A stretch of DNA of 64,000 bases from Heterohyrax brucei (GCA_028571685.1 CM053143.1:2237501-2301500), one strand, 5' to 3'. Shown: positions 47,192-60,475, counted from the first letter of the stretch. Notes: generated by a model from the sequence alone, not told the origin. A program made the numbers and translations.

Positions 47192-48470
47192 TGGTCTCGT
47201 TATTTAGGTGGGATATACTCAAGGTCATATTTTGGCTCTTCTGGACTTATTTTAATATTCTTCAGCTGCAACTTGAACTTGTGTTTGAGTAACTGATGAT
47301 CTGTTCTGCAGTTAACTGCTGGCTTTTTTTTTTCTGACAAATGATACTGTGTCTTTCTATCCTCTCTATTTCCTCAGATGCAGTCAGTTTGATTTTTGAG
47401 TTTTCTATCTGGCGAAGTTCGTGTTCTTAGCTGCCACTTATGTTGATTAAATAAAGGTATTGGAAAGAAAGAAGTCATCCATCTTTCAAAATTCTATTGT
47501 GAGATCTCCTGCATCATTTTGATCACCAAGACCATATTTTCCAACTAATAATCTTTCTTGTTTCCAACTTTTGCATTCCAGTTACTTGTAATTGTCAATG
47601 CATCTTGAGTGCATGTTTGCTCAACTTCAGACTACAGAAGTTGGTAGAAATATTCAATTTTCTCATCTTTGGCATAAGTGCTTGGTACATAAATTTTAGT
47701 GATATTGTCTTAACTGGTCTTTCTTTTAGATGTATTGATATTATCCTAACACTAACAGGATTATACTTCAGGAAAGATGTTGAAATGGTTTTTTTGGTGA
47801 TAAATTATATGCTATTCCTCTCCAGCTTGTCATTTCTCGCATAGTAAAACATATGATTGTCTGATTCAAAATGGCAAATACCAGTTCATTTCAGCTCACT
47901 AATGCCTAGGATGTCAATCTTTATGCATTCTATTTCATTTTTGATGAGATCCAATTTTACTAGACTAATGCTTAATACATTTTATGTTTCAATTACTAAT
48001 GATTTTTCCAACTGTTTCTTTTCATTTAAACTCATGCCACATCACTAAAAGAAGGTTCTGAAAGCTTGACTCCATCTATGTTGTTAACTTCAAATCTACT
48101 TTGAGGAGGCAGCTCTTCCTCAGCCACATTTTGAATTCCTTCTAACCAGAGAGGCTATATGTCAGACAAAGTTCTCCTGCTGTTTGTATGGTTTTAACTG
48201 ACCGATTTTTTACAGAAGTAGACTGTTAGGTTCTTCTTCTTACTCTTTCTTAGTCTGGAAGTTCCACTGAAACCTCTTCATCATAGGTGACCTGGATGGT
48301 ACTTGGAATACTAGTGGAAAGCTTCTAGTATTTCACCAACACCCAAGTTACCATGATTTGACAAACTGGCAATTGTATGGTGGGCAAAGAGGCATAAGAG
48401 CTCCATTTTTATTGATGGTTCTCTCACATAACTGTATTCCTCTTCCCTGGGCTTCTAACCTGGGTTAGAT
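47192..48470 (-). mobile_element. RTE-type LINE, endonuclease to 5' region (part 2)
   Basis: The RTE resumes with 'ggtgggatatactcaaggtc'. Then come the apurinic-type endonuclease region (47290-47960) and the 5' region also seen at 35540-35945. The shared block near 47930 is the empty site for L1 D. Only short frames remain. Confidence 0.82.
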
Positions 48471-50047
48471 GTGTTAGCTCTGCTTTGTTTTCTTCTTACA
48501 ATGGTTTGCTGGAAAATGAGGGACAAAAAGAAATGGATGCTTATTTCCGTTTTCCTGACCAAGCCCTGTCTCTACTATATTTGTGTCCAGTACATAAGTT
48601 TTTACTAAGTGTTGTAGAACTGTGCAACTGACGGAGACAGGAATAAGATGACCAACTTCTATATTGGTGATACAGATGCAATGCCACATCCTAGGCATGC
48701 TCTTAAGGAAGCTACAGAAGTTGTTGTCCAATTACTCTCAGAAAAAATAAAACTAACATTATAAAGTTTGGTAGGTTGTATTGAATATCCAGATGGAATA
48801 TAACAAACGACTGTAGACAATATGTGAAGAAACTTATAGATTTTCTTGGCAGGCCAAATAGGCTTAAAAAATTATATAAGCTTTTAAATACTTTCATAAT
48901 AAATTAAGATAAATATTTATAATCTAAATATCTTCCGGTTGATTACAAACATTTGTTTAATGTTTTCGAATGTAAAATACTGAGGTTTTAATTAAGTACC
49001 TGATAATTTGAACAGATGTGAAAATACTTCTAGAAAAAATCACTAACCTCCTCTGTAGAAAAGTCTGTCTCTTTAATCACGAAAGGTTCAGTGATTCTCA
49101 GTCAAGGAAAGAATATATTTGGGAATCTTCAATTTTTCAAAAAACTGTCAACTTTGCTTCCTCAGAGAACTCCTCCTCTTTCAGCAATTAGACAGGGATT
49201 TTGTTACTGAGTTACTTACACTCTAGCACCTTACAGGGCTGCAGTCAGGGTGTATCTATGAAAAACTTAAACTCCTTATCCATTTAGACTTTCAGTGAAT
49301 CACCAGAGCGCAATATATTTTCACATTGTTGCATTCTCCAATTTAATTTTAAGAATTAATGATATGGTTTTACATTTTACTGAGGACCATTATAGGAAAA
49401 CACACGAGAAAATTGTTTTTTCATATTTGCAAATTGATATTAATGACTTTGTTCTTGTACTTATTATATATGTTACAGTATAAATACCTCATCAAATACA
49501 TCCCCTTAGAAAAATTTCTTAACTCTTCCTAAGATAATTTATTGTTTGGAAGACTCACCACATGATCTTATACATGCTCTTACTTTCTTTCTCTATTTTA
49601 ACAAACTATCATAGACTGTGTAATATGTGCATATATCAAAGTGATTTTTATGACCTTGAATTTACCAAGAAGTTTTAAAAATTAATGTTCAATTTACTAA
49701 AAATTCAAAAACATCATTTTTCTAAATCATTAAGAACAGCTATAAACTATTTCAATATTTTAACACTTAGCAAATAAAAGCATCATCTTCAACAGGTCCT
49801 TTAGTGATTGATCAACTTGCTAAATTATTTCTGTTTACATCTTAGCTACATTCTACTCCAAAACAAAATCTTGCCAAATGTTTAAGCTAGTTAGTCTTAT
49901 TAACCTAATAAATTAACCTTATAAACATTGATTAATTTGAAATCATTTTGCATATTTAATACTTTACATTAAGTGAATAAATGTTTGCTTAATCTGTTAA
50001 CATAATATCTCGGTTTTATACTGAAATTCTTTTTCTTCCCTTTTTCC
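48471..50047. other. Anonymous AT-rich sequence
   Basis: About 1.6 kb without a recognisable gene, RNA or repeat. The longest frames are under 90 codons and lack any family signature. Confidence 0.5.
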
Positions 50048-50655
50048 TTTTTTTATTGTGATTAAGTGCGAGTACATAATGCAAACTGAATTTGCATGCC
50101 CGCTTGTCTGCAACTCCTTCTGCTCTCCTTGCCCAGTGACAGCACACTCCTCCTTCTCACTTCATTTATGTCATCTCCTCTTAACAATTTCCTGTGCCCT
50201 CCTCTCCACCATATCCCCTTTCTTCTAGTAAAAGGCAAGTAGGACAGCATGCTATAGATGCACACAACCATAAAATGCACACACCATATAGTCACATCGT
50301 GCACCCAAGTCCAGTGCATTCTGGTCTGAAGAGTTGACCTCAGTAATGTTTTCTGGTCAGGGGCAGCAGCGGGCCTAGAGTCCATTCTCCCAGGAGAACC
50401 CCCAGGCTGCTGGACTATAAACTGCAGTCTTTTAGTGGAGTTCTTGAGGTGCACTCTCTTTTTCTCATGCTATCAGTGGGACTCAACACTGTGTGTCTCA
50501 TCACAGCTGTCAGTGGTAGTGGCTGGGCACCATCTGGTTCTTCTGGTCACATGTCAACACAGCCATCCATTCACATGGGTCCTTCTGTCTGTTTTTCCTT
50601 CTGTCTGTTGTGTCTTTGTTGTTTTTGGTGATTGTCTGTTCATATGAGTTGGGAC
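50048..50655 (-). mobile_element. 5'-truncated L1, 3' UTR only
   Basis: A T-rich start ('tttttttattgtgattaag') followed by ~590 bases matching the reversed L1 3' UTR at 28195-28790 ('tttgcatgcccgcttgtctg', 'ggtcaggggcagcagc'). It ends inside the 3' UTR, a usual severely truncated insertion. The small open frames here are noncoding. Confidence 0.88.
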
Positions 50656-53212
50656 TATTTTATATTGAAATTCTTGATAATACATTTTAAATTGAAATTA
50701 GAATTAACTACTCTATTATGCTAAATTATTTAGAATATTTCATCACTTTGTATAACAGATACACATACACAAGCCATTCCTAAAATTAACAGAAACAAAA
50801 GAGCATATTTAAAGTTTGATTTACTTCATCTTTTCTTCATATGATTCTAACCATGCGGGACATTAGAAGATCTGACAAGGCAATAACTATATTTAGGTTG
50901 CTCGTCTACCAGAAATATTTGGTTTATCCATGAGATTTAATTGCAGTGCATAGCACTCACCAGTGTTCAATTCACTAAAAATTCAAAACTATAGACAAAG
51001 ATCAAGTCTCTTTTCATGGTCTATAACATCAAGAATTCAGTGACCTTCAGAAGTACAAAATGCCATATCCTTACTCTTATTCTTACCTAATTACCTCACC
51101 CTTCCTTCTAGCAAAGCATTCTGTAGCAAAGCGAAGATGGTAACTAAGGCCTTTACTGTTTGGTTTACTATTGCAAATCTTTGGCTTCTTTATTACACTT
51201 GAAAATTTTCCTGTCTGGTTCAAAAAACACTTTTAGTGCCACTCCACTGGATCCTTCATACACTTCTTTCATCCTTCCACAGCTTCTTTTAAATTTGTTG
51301 CTGATTTGAGTAGGCAGAGTTCCTTATTCTGTATTCTTTTCATGTTTTTCCCTGTCTAGCACACTACAAGTTTTATGGACATTAAATGTCATTAGGTTGG
51401 ATTTTGCACATCTCTGATGTCTTTGGCTCCATGGCCATAATACCAAAATTACGTGATGGTAGCAGCACATAAAAATGAATGAAATCCAGCTCAGGGCTCG
51501 TTTTAGATGCCTAGCAAAAACATGAATAGTGGGCCTACCTTGTTTACATGCTCACTGGGTTGCTTTCACCTTACTTTAATTTCTAGGAAATTCTAAAATT
51601 CTTGCTCATGTGCAGTATTTTACCTTACCTTAAGTTATTATTCTTACATTCTTACTTTTCTCTTTACAATTAATGCACTGAAACTGTTATTTTGTATCTC
51701 TGTCTACTGTAAATATTTTCTGATCTTTTTGGATTAGACTAAACAAATCATATTGAAAGTCTATTATTAGAACCAGGTGCTGTTTGATAGGATTTGAAAT
51801 CAAATTGGATATTTAATCATTAAGATAGCTCACAAACCAGTTTTCTCTTTTTAATTTCCTTTTTTAAAACAAGCATAGACTTCACAAGGCAAGGTTTTTT
51901 ACCTCATTCCTTTAAAAATATAATTATCTAACCAATGTGTTTCTAAAGAATGCTTTGCAATATTCCTTTGTAATAAAACACATGACTTCTTTTTATATTT
52001 TATATGAATTCTCAAGTTTGTCTGTATGACTTTGGACCCTAGTCATAATAAAAATCTGGAATTTTATGTCCTAGTATACTTGAGAAGATGTTAGAGAACA
52101 AAAGGTGAGAAGTCTACATCTTGGGAGACTAGCAGAAAGGGAGATGCAGAGCTCTCGTTGGTCAAACAAGGAAGGCTTACTGTCCTATTCAAAGCAGGCT
52201 AAGATTTTCAACTCTGAGAGATCCACTGACACATTTCAAGAAAAAGGGTACTGTGATTACATTTAAACCTATTTAATTACTGGTGAGATTCTGAAAAATC
52301 AGACTATTGCAATAAAACACTGTAATATGAAATAATAACATTGATTCAGGCAATGAGAATGGCAAAATTCCTAGAATAGTACTCTAAATGTTAAAATCAA
52401 AGACAGTTAAATTAAATCACACTAGAGAGTGTTTTTCCTCAGCAACAGTTGTCTCTCTGCAGTCACCAAGATGCTCTTGCAGCTGATAAAAAACAAGTCC
52501 AAATTCTAGGAAATCTGCAGAATTAGGGTTACAAATCCATCAGGTGATATACAGAGCCAAATGATAGAGATAAAAGCAAACTTCTCACTAAAACAGTAAG
52601 TTCAAACTATCTGGTAATAGGAAATACATATGAAAATGTTCATTCAAATTGAATTTTTTAAGTAGATTATATCAATTTGCAGGGACTTTCCTGCCAGGCA
52701 CTAATTCCAAGCAGCATTTTATTTGATCTTCCTTGCACACACGAACTCAAATACCATTTTCATTAGATGCTCAAATGTGAGACAAAAGCAATCTTCACTG
52801 AATTCATTTCTAAATGATCTGTGAAAACACTTATTTCTCCATTCTAACCTAGGTTATGCGATGTTGTAGGACTCATTCATACATCTAATCCCTCAGAGGT
52901 ACAAAGATACGTTATGCCCCACATTTAACATTGTTATTCATATGAATGCTTGATTTCTAAATTATTGGAAACAAATCTATGCAAGGCTTCCATGGCTCAT
53001 CTGCTGCAGAGCCAAATATCGATTCTTCAGCCAAATGTTTTCGCCAGTCTTTTCAAGGAAAAATCTGACTCACTGGCAAAGCTCATAATTATTTGGCTTT
53101 CACTAGACAAGAAGTAATGGTTTACCACATTCTGTGTAATTCCAAAATCAAGTGAAAATAGACAACAATATTTATGGGATTATCTTTGTGTTAAACTTGA
53201 TTTTAAGTTTGT
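50656..53212. other. Anonymous AT-rich sequence
   Basis: About 2.5 kb with no recognised repeat or coding signal. Possible intergenic or intronic unique DNA. Confidence 0.5.
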
Positions 53213-53280
53213 CCTATAGGGTTACTATGAACTGGAATTGACTCAACAGCAATGGCTGTGGTTTTTTTTTTGGTTAAGTT
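53213..53280 (+). mobile_element. AfroSINE 3' tail
   Basis: 'gggttactatgaactggaat' continues as 'tgactcaacagcaatgg' and a T-rich end. This is a tail variant ('ggctgtgg' plus T-run) different from the 'cacttggctggctgg' type. Confidence 0.82.
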
Positions 53281-53569
53281 TTACTTTATCATTCAAAACT
53301 ATTCAGTAAACCCTGGTAAATTAATTCTTCCATTTTTTGATCATTTGTAAAAGAAATCACATATCTGTCAAATCACTGTAACATAAAAAGACATAAAATT
53401 ATATCATCTGTTTCTTTATAGTTTTCAAAGAATACAGCATATCATCATTTTACAGAAACTGGAGTCCAAAAGGGTTGATTTTGTTTTTTCAGAAATAAAA
53501 TTAATAAAAGCCTATGTCTTTTCATTGCTAATAAAAGTAAAAACAAAATTATGAAAGTTTATTTCTACT
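53281..53569. other. Anonymous AT-rich sequence
   Basis: No feature recognised. Confidence 0.4.
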
Positions 53570-53665
53570 AGTTGCCATGGAGTCAGTTCTGAGTCACGGA
53601 GATCTCATATATAATATGATGGACTCTTGTCCAGTCCTGTACCATCTTCACGACTGCTGATAAAA
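53570..53665 (-). mobile_element. RTE 3' end fragment
   Basis: 'gttgccatggagtcagttct' and 'gtccagtcctgtaccatctt' match the start of the reversed RTE at 58070-58160 ('cccagtcctgcaccatcgtc'). About 95 bases kept. Confidence 0.7.
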
Positions 53666-56175
53666 AAAGTTAATCAGTGTGATTCTTCACTGTAGTTGAG
53701 TTTTGCAACCACATTTTATGGTACGTAACTGATTTATTCATTTTACAAATATTTATTAAAAACAGCACTAGGAGAAACCAGATACATAAAATTTTCTCTA
53801 TTTTCAAAGAGGTTGCAAATCCAGAAAGTTATCATAAAAGAGATGTGCTTATTTTTTTGTTGCTGTGATTTTTAATTTTACCAAGTAAGACCTACTATCA
53901 GAAAATGAGTTAGAACAAACAATGTTATCCTTCAAATGTCCCGAAGGGCAATGGTGTTTGAGAGATAGTTGGCCCTCCTCAGAGCTGGGAGATCCAAGTT
54001 TCTTAAACACATTCTTTGTTTTGTCCTTTGGAAAATCTCAAGAAAGCACATTTCCTTAGAAAAATGATTATTTACAGAGATTCGTATGTCTAAAAGTGTA
54101 ATAACTCAATCAGCAGCTCTACTCGTTTAAAGAACGTCAACAGAAAGAAAATGCGTTTCTTCTGTGAAATATCTAATATTTAAATTCTAGATTCGACACA
54201 TAACCTAGAGAAGATGAATTAATCTCATTTTTTCTCCATAAATAAACCATTGTTTTTCAGAATTTTTTGAATCAATTTTTTGTGCTTTTGGCAGGCAGAT
54301 GATTTCTAATACTACTTTATGACTTCAGCTCCATTGCATGTACTCTTTGAAGAGTCTGCTTTCTCTTGTAGCCACTGTATGCCCTGGAACAGCCATTACA
54401 TAGTACTTTTGAGCAACGTTTTCCACTTCCATACAGTTTAACACTTTGTTGTTCTTACTTTTCCTCTGAAAAGGCAACTTAACTTTGAAATGCTTTTCAA
54501 CTCTATGTCACTTCCCCTGTTTGCCTCCCTTTGATGACATAATCAGTACTTATGAATTTATTTCTTGATTGTCATGTAGGGTTTGCGACTCATCTGCAAT
54601 TTACCTGCCATGTATCAAAGCAGGGGTGAATTGCTGTAAGACTGGGAGTGTAGTCTCTGTTGTTAGTCTTTAAGACAATTTTCATATCTCCTTGCGCTGT
54701 CTGACAACTTCCTCAACATTTTAAATACAGCAAGAATTTGAAAGGCAATCAGATGACAGAATGGCTACTATCCTTGCTGAGCGGGGGTTTGAATGAAGCA
54801 ATTTTGGTAACGCTAAAAATGTGTTTAGTGTTTTTGAACAAGACTAGAAAGTGAGCATACGTCTTTGGGGCAGGAAACATTTTACTCTATGCTTCCTATT
54901 CACATATACAAAATGAAATGTAACCTTTTATTCTCTTTCTCTACAGGCACTGCTCTACCTTTAGGACAAAGGTGTTTATTGGAAATGGTGTTTACCTTTT
55001 TCTACTCCACCAGGCCACTGGGAAACAGAGAGACCGAGGTTTTTACAGCACAGTCATGTCCAACTTTGCTCACAGTCTGTTGCAGTTCTGCCTTGCCACA
55101 ACAGGAAGCAAGATGATGAACACGTAATTTGCCTAAAGTCTCTACCTGTGAAAACTTTAGAGATGTCTTTCTTTCTTTAAGTAAAACAAATCTGTAGTAA
55201 TCCCAACCTCTTTGGTGGCACAAACAACAAAATCCAAATAGCTTTATAATTCCATCATTTTTATTTTTAGTTTAATTCTAAATCTTTAAATATTGCTATC
55301 CTAAGGAGAATGTAACCTACTTTGGTTTGTGTAGAACACATACATTACTGTTGTTCTTACAGCAATCTGGCAACGAAACAACTGTAAATAGTTATTAGCA
55401 TTATTGACTATGAGGAGGTCGTTATTTCACCTTTTGGTCTTAACTTTGAACACTTCTACCATTTGTTGTTGCATTTTTCTCCTTCTACTGCAAGAAAATT
55501 TGAGCAGGAAGGATGTGGGCAAGGGTGAAAAATAGTACCACTCTTTATTCTGACTATTTTGACCTGAAGAAATTGTGACCTACAGTTTGACTTGTCAATG
55601 CATGTATGAGAATAAGAAAAATGAAAGGAAAAAAAGAGAGTGAGAGAGAAGACAAAAACAGCCATGGTATAGGAAAAAGGGAAGAGCTGACTGGAGAGGG
55701 GAAAACATTCCATGGCCTATGTTGCTGAACTTAGAGAGAAGCAGTTGTATTCTGGTCTCTGAATCTAGGGAAATCGTTAGGTCATCCCCAGCACAAGGAT
55801 ACACCTTATGTGATTTTGTCCTGAGCAAATTTTTCCCAGTACTGTTATAATGTTAAATCTTATATTGGATACCACTGAGTTTTAGAAATTCAAAAATATG
55901 TTTTTAAAGAAATCTAAGAAAACTATTCAATGAGTAAATTTTAGTGTTATGAATTTTATGAAAACTTTGTTGAAACCCACAGTGAATGATCGAAAAATGA
56001 CTCCACAGTCATTTGATTCCAAAACCATAGATCGGGCTGACTTAGACTTAGACCCAGTTATGCTGTTTTTTGTCGTCGTTGTTTTGTTTTCCTGGCAGTC
56101 TCTTCGAATGCTACCAGTTGTCTTGTGTCAGGTCAATTTCAAATGTGTATATGTATATAGTCTTCCTTGTCAGGT
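53666..56175. other. Anonymous sequence
   Basis: About 2.5 kb, AT-rich, with a purine-rich patch at 55600-55680. An 83-codon frame at 54865-55116 has no recognisable domain. No gene called. Confidence 0.5.
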
Positions 56176-56217
56176 CACCATGAGTCAGATCTGACTTGAC
56201 GGCACTTGGCTGGCTGG
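56176..56217 (+). mobile_element. AfroSINE/RTE tail fragment (~40 bp)
   Basis: 'atgagtcagatctgacttga' then 'cggcacttggctggctggct', the same tail type as the two 37-bp insertions in L1 E. Flanks 'gtcacc' and 'gtcaccc' could be a very short duplication, but this is not secure. Confidence 0.75.
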
Positions 56218-56604
56218 CTGTCACCCAGACATTTTGATGTTCTTTCATTCCCAAGTACTGCAGTGAAGTTGGACACAGAAAATTAAGACTTCGTGATCAT
56301 CACTGATTATCTCAAGTTCTTTTGAAAACAGCTGCTGATATGTTAGCCTGAGTTTCAACTTCAAAACATCTAACGTTCATTTGTTTTTGTATTTTTTGAA
56401 GTGTTATTTTCTACTATTTCTGCAACTTTGTAAATTCCTATTAAACAAATTATGAAATGCCAGAGATGTTATATAGGTTTAAGAATAGGTTTTCTTGTGT
56501 AAACTCTCTTACTCTGACCATTATAGCAGAATTTTAGGCCACAGGTTGGAGATAAGGTAAAGCATAGGTAACGGAGTAAAATTTCTGACACTCAAAAGAG
56601 ATTG
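56218..56604. other. Anonymous AT-rich sequence
   Basis: No recognised feature. Confidence 0.4.
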
Positions 56605-57235
56605 TCTGAGTTGTCTAGTGCTGCTATAACAAACATGACAGCACTTGGCTTAGATGTCTTTAAAAAAAAAAACTCACCGCCCTCGAGTGGATTCCGACTC
56701 AGAGCGACCCTATAGGAAGGATAGAAGTGCTCCATAGAGTTTCCAAGGAGCATCTGGTGGATTTGAACTGACAACTTTTTGGTTAGCAGATATAGCACTA
56801 AACCACTAGCTACCACACAGTCTAGAAGGCTGCAAGTCCAAATTCAAAGTACTAGTTCCAGTGGAAGGCTTTCTCTCTTTATCAGCTCTGGAGGAAGGTC
56901 CTTGTCATCAGTTTTCACTTGGTCTAGGTACTTTCATTTCAGGGGTTGGAAATGCTTACTTGGTGACATGAGGTGGTATGAGGCATCTCTCTGCTTGCTA
57001 CTCTTTTGTATCTCAGAAGAGATTGACTGAAGACACAACCTGTGTAGACTGAATGCTGCTTCATTAACACAACTACCCTGAATTCTGCCTCATTTAATAT
57101 CACACAGGTTAGAATTTGCAGCACACAGGATAGTCTCATCAGATACAAATGGTAGACAACCATTCAGTGATGGGAATCAGGGCCTAACCAAGGTGATCCA
57201 CACTTTTGAAGGATACAGTTCAATTCATAACAGAA
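56605..57235 (-). mobile_element. MaLR-like LTR with nested AfroSINE
   Basis: It begins 'gtctagtgctgctataacaa' and ends 'cagttcaattcataaca', the reverse of the ends of the element at 7917-8397. An AfroSINE occupies 56662-56818. Internal text ('agaaggctgcaagtccaaat') fits reversed MaLR LTRs. Confidence 0.6.
56662..56818 (-). mobile_element. AfroSINE nested in MaLR-like LTR
   Basis: Poly(A)-like run, then 'gattccgactcagagcgacc', 'ctccatagagtttccaagga' and 'ggttagcagatatagcacta'. Nearly complete body, reverse orientation. Confidence 0.9.
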
Positions 57236-57484
57236 GTACAATAAACAAAATTATTTCTGCCTCCCTTTGCAACTTCAGTCACTTAATTATTCTCTTTTTT
57301 TTCTCTCATGAATCAATTCCTTTGTCCTAAATTGCTTTTTTGTGACCAAGGGGAGCAAGGAGCATTTGGATTCTACACAGTATTAGGTAGCTAATGAATA
57401 TTCACAAAGTACTTTCTGAGTGCTTGTTGGTTGCCGGAAAATACTTATTTTTAAGTAGCTGATATTATTTCAGTTATTCTTATC

Positions 57485-57665
57485 TCCATCAACTGAGTCC
57501 AACTCATAGAAACCCTGCAAATCAGGGTAGAGCTCCCCTCTAGGGTTTTTGGGTAACAGATGGTGGATTAAAACTTCCAAACTCACGGGCAGCCACAAAC
57601 ATTTTGGTTAGCAGCCAACTTTATTTTAGTAGCTGAGTTTGTTAACCGCTATGCCCTGCCAACAG
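57485..57665 (-). mobile_element. AfroSINE, diverged
   Basis: 'ccaactcatagaaaccctgc', 'ggtagagctcccctctaggg', 'tggttagcagcc' and 'ttaaccgctatgccctgcca' in order. Reverse orientation. Confidence 0.85.
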
Positions 57666-57824
57666 GACTTCTAGTGTTAGCAACAGGCTAGCTGGGTCAC
57701 ATTTTCCCTTAAAGATCAAGATAATGTGGAAGAAATGGATTCACTCTGGAGTGTATGGTTTCAACTCCCAGAAACTTATATTCTTGATGATGATACCTGA
57801 CACTAGAACTCATGCTTCTGATAT

Positions 57825-58040
57825 CATATGTGGTGCAATAGTTAATGTTTTTGCTGTTAACCAAAAAGTTGGTGGTTCAGACCCACTCAGTGGTTTCATA
57901 TTTGCCCCACCCAGTGGGGCAAAGATCTGTCGATCTTCTCCCATAAAGATTATAGACTAGAAAACTCTACAGGGCAGTTCTACTGTGCCATAAGGAGTCA
58001 CTATGACTCAAAATCAACTTAACAGTGAGTAAGAAAAACA
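57825..58040 (+). mobile_element. AfroSINE, full length with tRNA-like head
   Basis: It starts with a tRNA-like head ('gtggtgcaatagttaatg', 'gctgttaaccaaaaagttgg') that carries a B-box-like 'ggttcagaccc'. The body follows ('gggcagttctactgtgcca'), then a tail 'atgactcaaaatcaactt'. It lies immediately next to the RTE on the opposite strand. Confidence 0.9.
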
Positions 58041-58044
58041 ACAA

Positions 58045-59745
58045 GAGTTTGGATTACTTGTTGCTGCTGTTGCCGGGTGCTGTCAAGTTTATTCCTACTC
58101 AAAGACTCAACGGTAGGTACAGCAGAGTAAAGCACAGCCCAGTCCTGCACCATCGTCACTATCATGCTGGAACTCGTTGTTGCAGCCACTGAGGCAATCA
58201 ATCTTACTGCAGTTTTGTTTTTTTTCACTGATGCCCCCTCCCATTTTACCAAGCATGAGACTCTTCTCCAGAGAGTGATTCCTCCTGACAACCTGTCTGA
58301 AGTCTATGAGACATAGCCTCGCTATTATTTCTTCTTAAGGAACATTGGAGTGTATTTTTTCAAGACAGATTTCTTTTTTCTTTGGTAGTTGATGCTATAT
58401 TCAGTGTTCTACACTAATACCATAATTCAAAGACATCAGTTCTTTACTGTGCAGCTTTCACATGCATACAAGGCAATTGAAAACTTCGTGGCTTAGATCA
58501 GGCACACCCTAGTCTTTAAGGTGACATCTTTGCTTTTTAATACTTTAAAGGTGTCTTTTGCAGCTAACTTGCCCAATGTAACACATTGTTTGATTTCTCG
58601 ACTTCTGTTTCCATGCATATTGACTATGAATCTAAGTAAAATGAAATCTCCATTTATCACAAGATTGTTTACTGGTCCAGTCTTGAAGATTTCATTTCCT
58701 TATGCTGTGATATAATCCATACTAAAGGCTATGATCTTTAATCTTCATCAGTAAATGCTTTATGTTCTTTTCTTTTTCACCAAACAGTTGTATCATCTGT
58801 ATAACACGGGTTGTTTTCCTCCTATCCTGTTGTCTCATTCTTCATATAGTTCAGTTTCTTGAATTACCTCCTCAGCATACAGACTGAATAAACATGGTAA
58901 AAAGTTACAGTCCTGACACACATCGTTCCTGACTTTCAGCCATGCAATGTCCCTTTGTTCTATTCAAACAACTGCCTCATGATCTATGAACAGCTTTATC
59001 ATGAGTACCATTAAGTGTTCTGCAATTCCCATTCTTCACAATGTTATGCACAATTTGTTATGATCCGCAGTCAAATGCCTTCACATAGGTAAATATCTTT
59101 CTAGTGTTCTTTCCTTTCACCCAGGATCCATCTGGCATCAACACCGATATCCCTGGTTCTATGTTCTCTTCTAAATACAGCTTGAATTTCTTTCAATTCC
59201 CTGTTGACGCACTGCCACAGTCTCTTTTGAATGATCTTCAGTGAATTTTTACTTGCATGTGATATTAGCAGTACTAATCAATAATTCCCACATTCAGCTG
59301 GATCAGTTTTTTGAGGCAATAGGCATAAATATAGATCTTTTCCAGTCAGTTGGCAAAAAGCCATCTACAAAATTTCTTGGACGAGTAAGCACTTCCAGTA
59401 CTGCATCCATTTGCTGAGTCATCTCAAATGGTATTCTATTAATTCTTGGAACCTGGTTTTTCACCAGTACCTTCAGCACAGCTTAGGCCCTCCCCTTCTG
59501 TAACATGAGTTTCTGATTATATGCTGCTTCCTACATCTATGACCTTTAACATTTTATGATGAAGAGAAATTAAGCTTTCTCTGACTTCAAGTTAGAAATT
59601 AATTCCAGGTTCTCAGTTGCACAAAGACTTTCAGTAGCAGATCTTTAGACAGCATTAAGTAAGAATTTATTTATCTTTTCTTCTATAGAGTTTCCCTTAC
59701 TGTTAACATTTTCTAGTAGCCAGGGAAGATGGCTTGGAATTGTTA
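58045..59745 (-). mobile_element. RTE-type LINE, 3' half (reverse transcriptase)
   Basis: About 1.7 kb in minus orientation, 5' truncated. The 3' end at ~58050 contains the tail shared with AfroSINE ('gctgttgccgggtgctgtca'). It is the best preserved of three RTE copies in the window. Confidence 0.88.
58310..59700 (-). pseudogene. RTE reverse transcriptase, decayed
   Basis: The RTE enzyme has an endonuclease and reverse transcriptase in one protein; only RT and the C-terminus lie here. Reading the reverse complement, the catalytic box falls at 58792-58803 as Tyr-Thr-Asp-Asp (the family norm is Tyr-Ala-Asp-Asp) in the context N-P-C-Y-T-D-D-T. Upstream blocks (~58880-59100) encode the NKLCI...MGIAE segment in broken frames. 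No open frame above ~65 codons. Confidence 0.82.
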
Positions 59746-59759
59746 GATAACATTTGTTA

Positions 59760-59815
59760 ATGTTACAGGTCACTACAGGTTGGAATCCACTCAACAGCAA
59801 TACGTTTGTTTTCTT
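59760..59815 (+). mobile_element. AfroSINE 3' tail fragment
   Basis: 'gttggaatccactcaacagc' followed by a T-rich end. The body is lost. Confidence 0.65.
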
Positions 59816-60249
59816 TCAGTTCAGTTTTGACTGATGTTATAAAAGGAGAGCTTCATGGTTGAGCATGATATCTCTTTACACATTTAAAATAGAAGCAAAG
59901 CATCATAAAATCAGAGGAGGAATCAAAGATTAAATAAAAATCTTTGGGATCAGCTCATAATCGAGGATCCAAAGAAAGGGATAGGTCAGGATGTATAACA
60001 TGACCCTTACAGTAAAAGAAAGAACGAGAACCAACATTTCTTGAATGTCCATCGAGTACTAGGCAATGTCTTCAACCAGTGAAGGTGATGAGTAAACTAG
60101 AAGCCTGCAAAAATCACGTACGTGAACCAGAGTAGAGCTGGAATGCAGACACACTGAGATTTCCTGAAAAGGTAGAGAAGATAAGATGTTTGATTTCTTC
60201 TGGTCATAGTTAGTGAGCAGTTATTAAGTCAACAGTATCAGGCTGCTGG
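59816..60249. other. Anonymous sequence
   Basis: No feature recognised. Confidence 0.4.
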
Positions 60250-60475
60250 TGTTGTTATTAGCTGCCATCAAGTAAGTCCCTGACTCATGGTGACTCTAAA
60301 CATTTGTGATCCGTAGGCTTCCACTGGCTGATTTTCAAAAGCAACTGCCCAGCATTTCTTCCTAGCCCATCTTAGTCTAGAAACTCTGCTAAACTATGTT
60401 ACTTATTATAGCAACTAGCAAGCCTCTGTTGACTGATGGCTGGTGGCTGAGCATGACGTATACTGGTGGAGAATC
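60250..60475 (-). mobile_element. AfroSINE-related element, diverged
   Basis: It begins 'gttgttattagctgccatca' with 'actcatggtgactct', the reversed tail. The middle ('gcaactgcccagcatttctt') and the end ('gagaatcaaaacttgatctc') fit a divergent AfroSINE subtype. Confidence 0.7.

Noticed and set aside
49295-49483. 62-codon frame with hydrophobic C-terminus
   Set aside because: AT-rich anonymous DNA, no initiation context or homologue known to me; chance is enough.
54865-55116. 83-codon frame preceded by a 'tctctacag' splice-acceptor-like site, possible exon
   Set aside because: No domain, no conserved motif and no second exon; the surroundings are anonymous. One splice-like site is expected by chance.
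57825-57890. tRNA gene because of the B-box-like sequence
   Set aside because: It is the tRNA-derived head of an AfroSINE; no complete cloverleaf and no anticodon arm that pairs.
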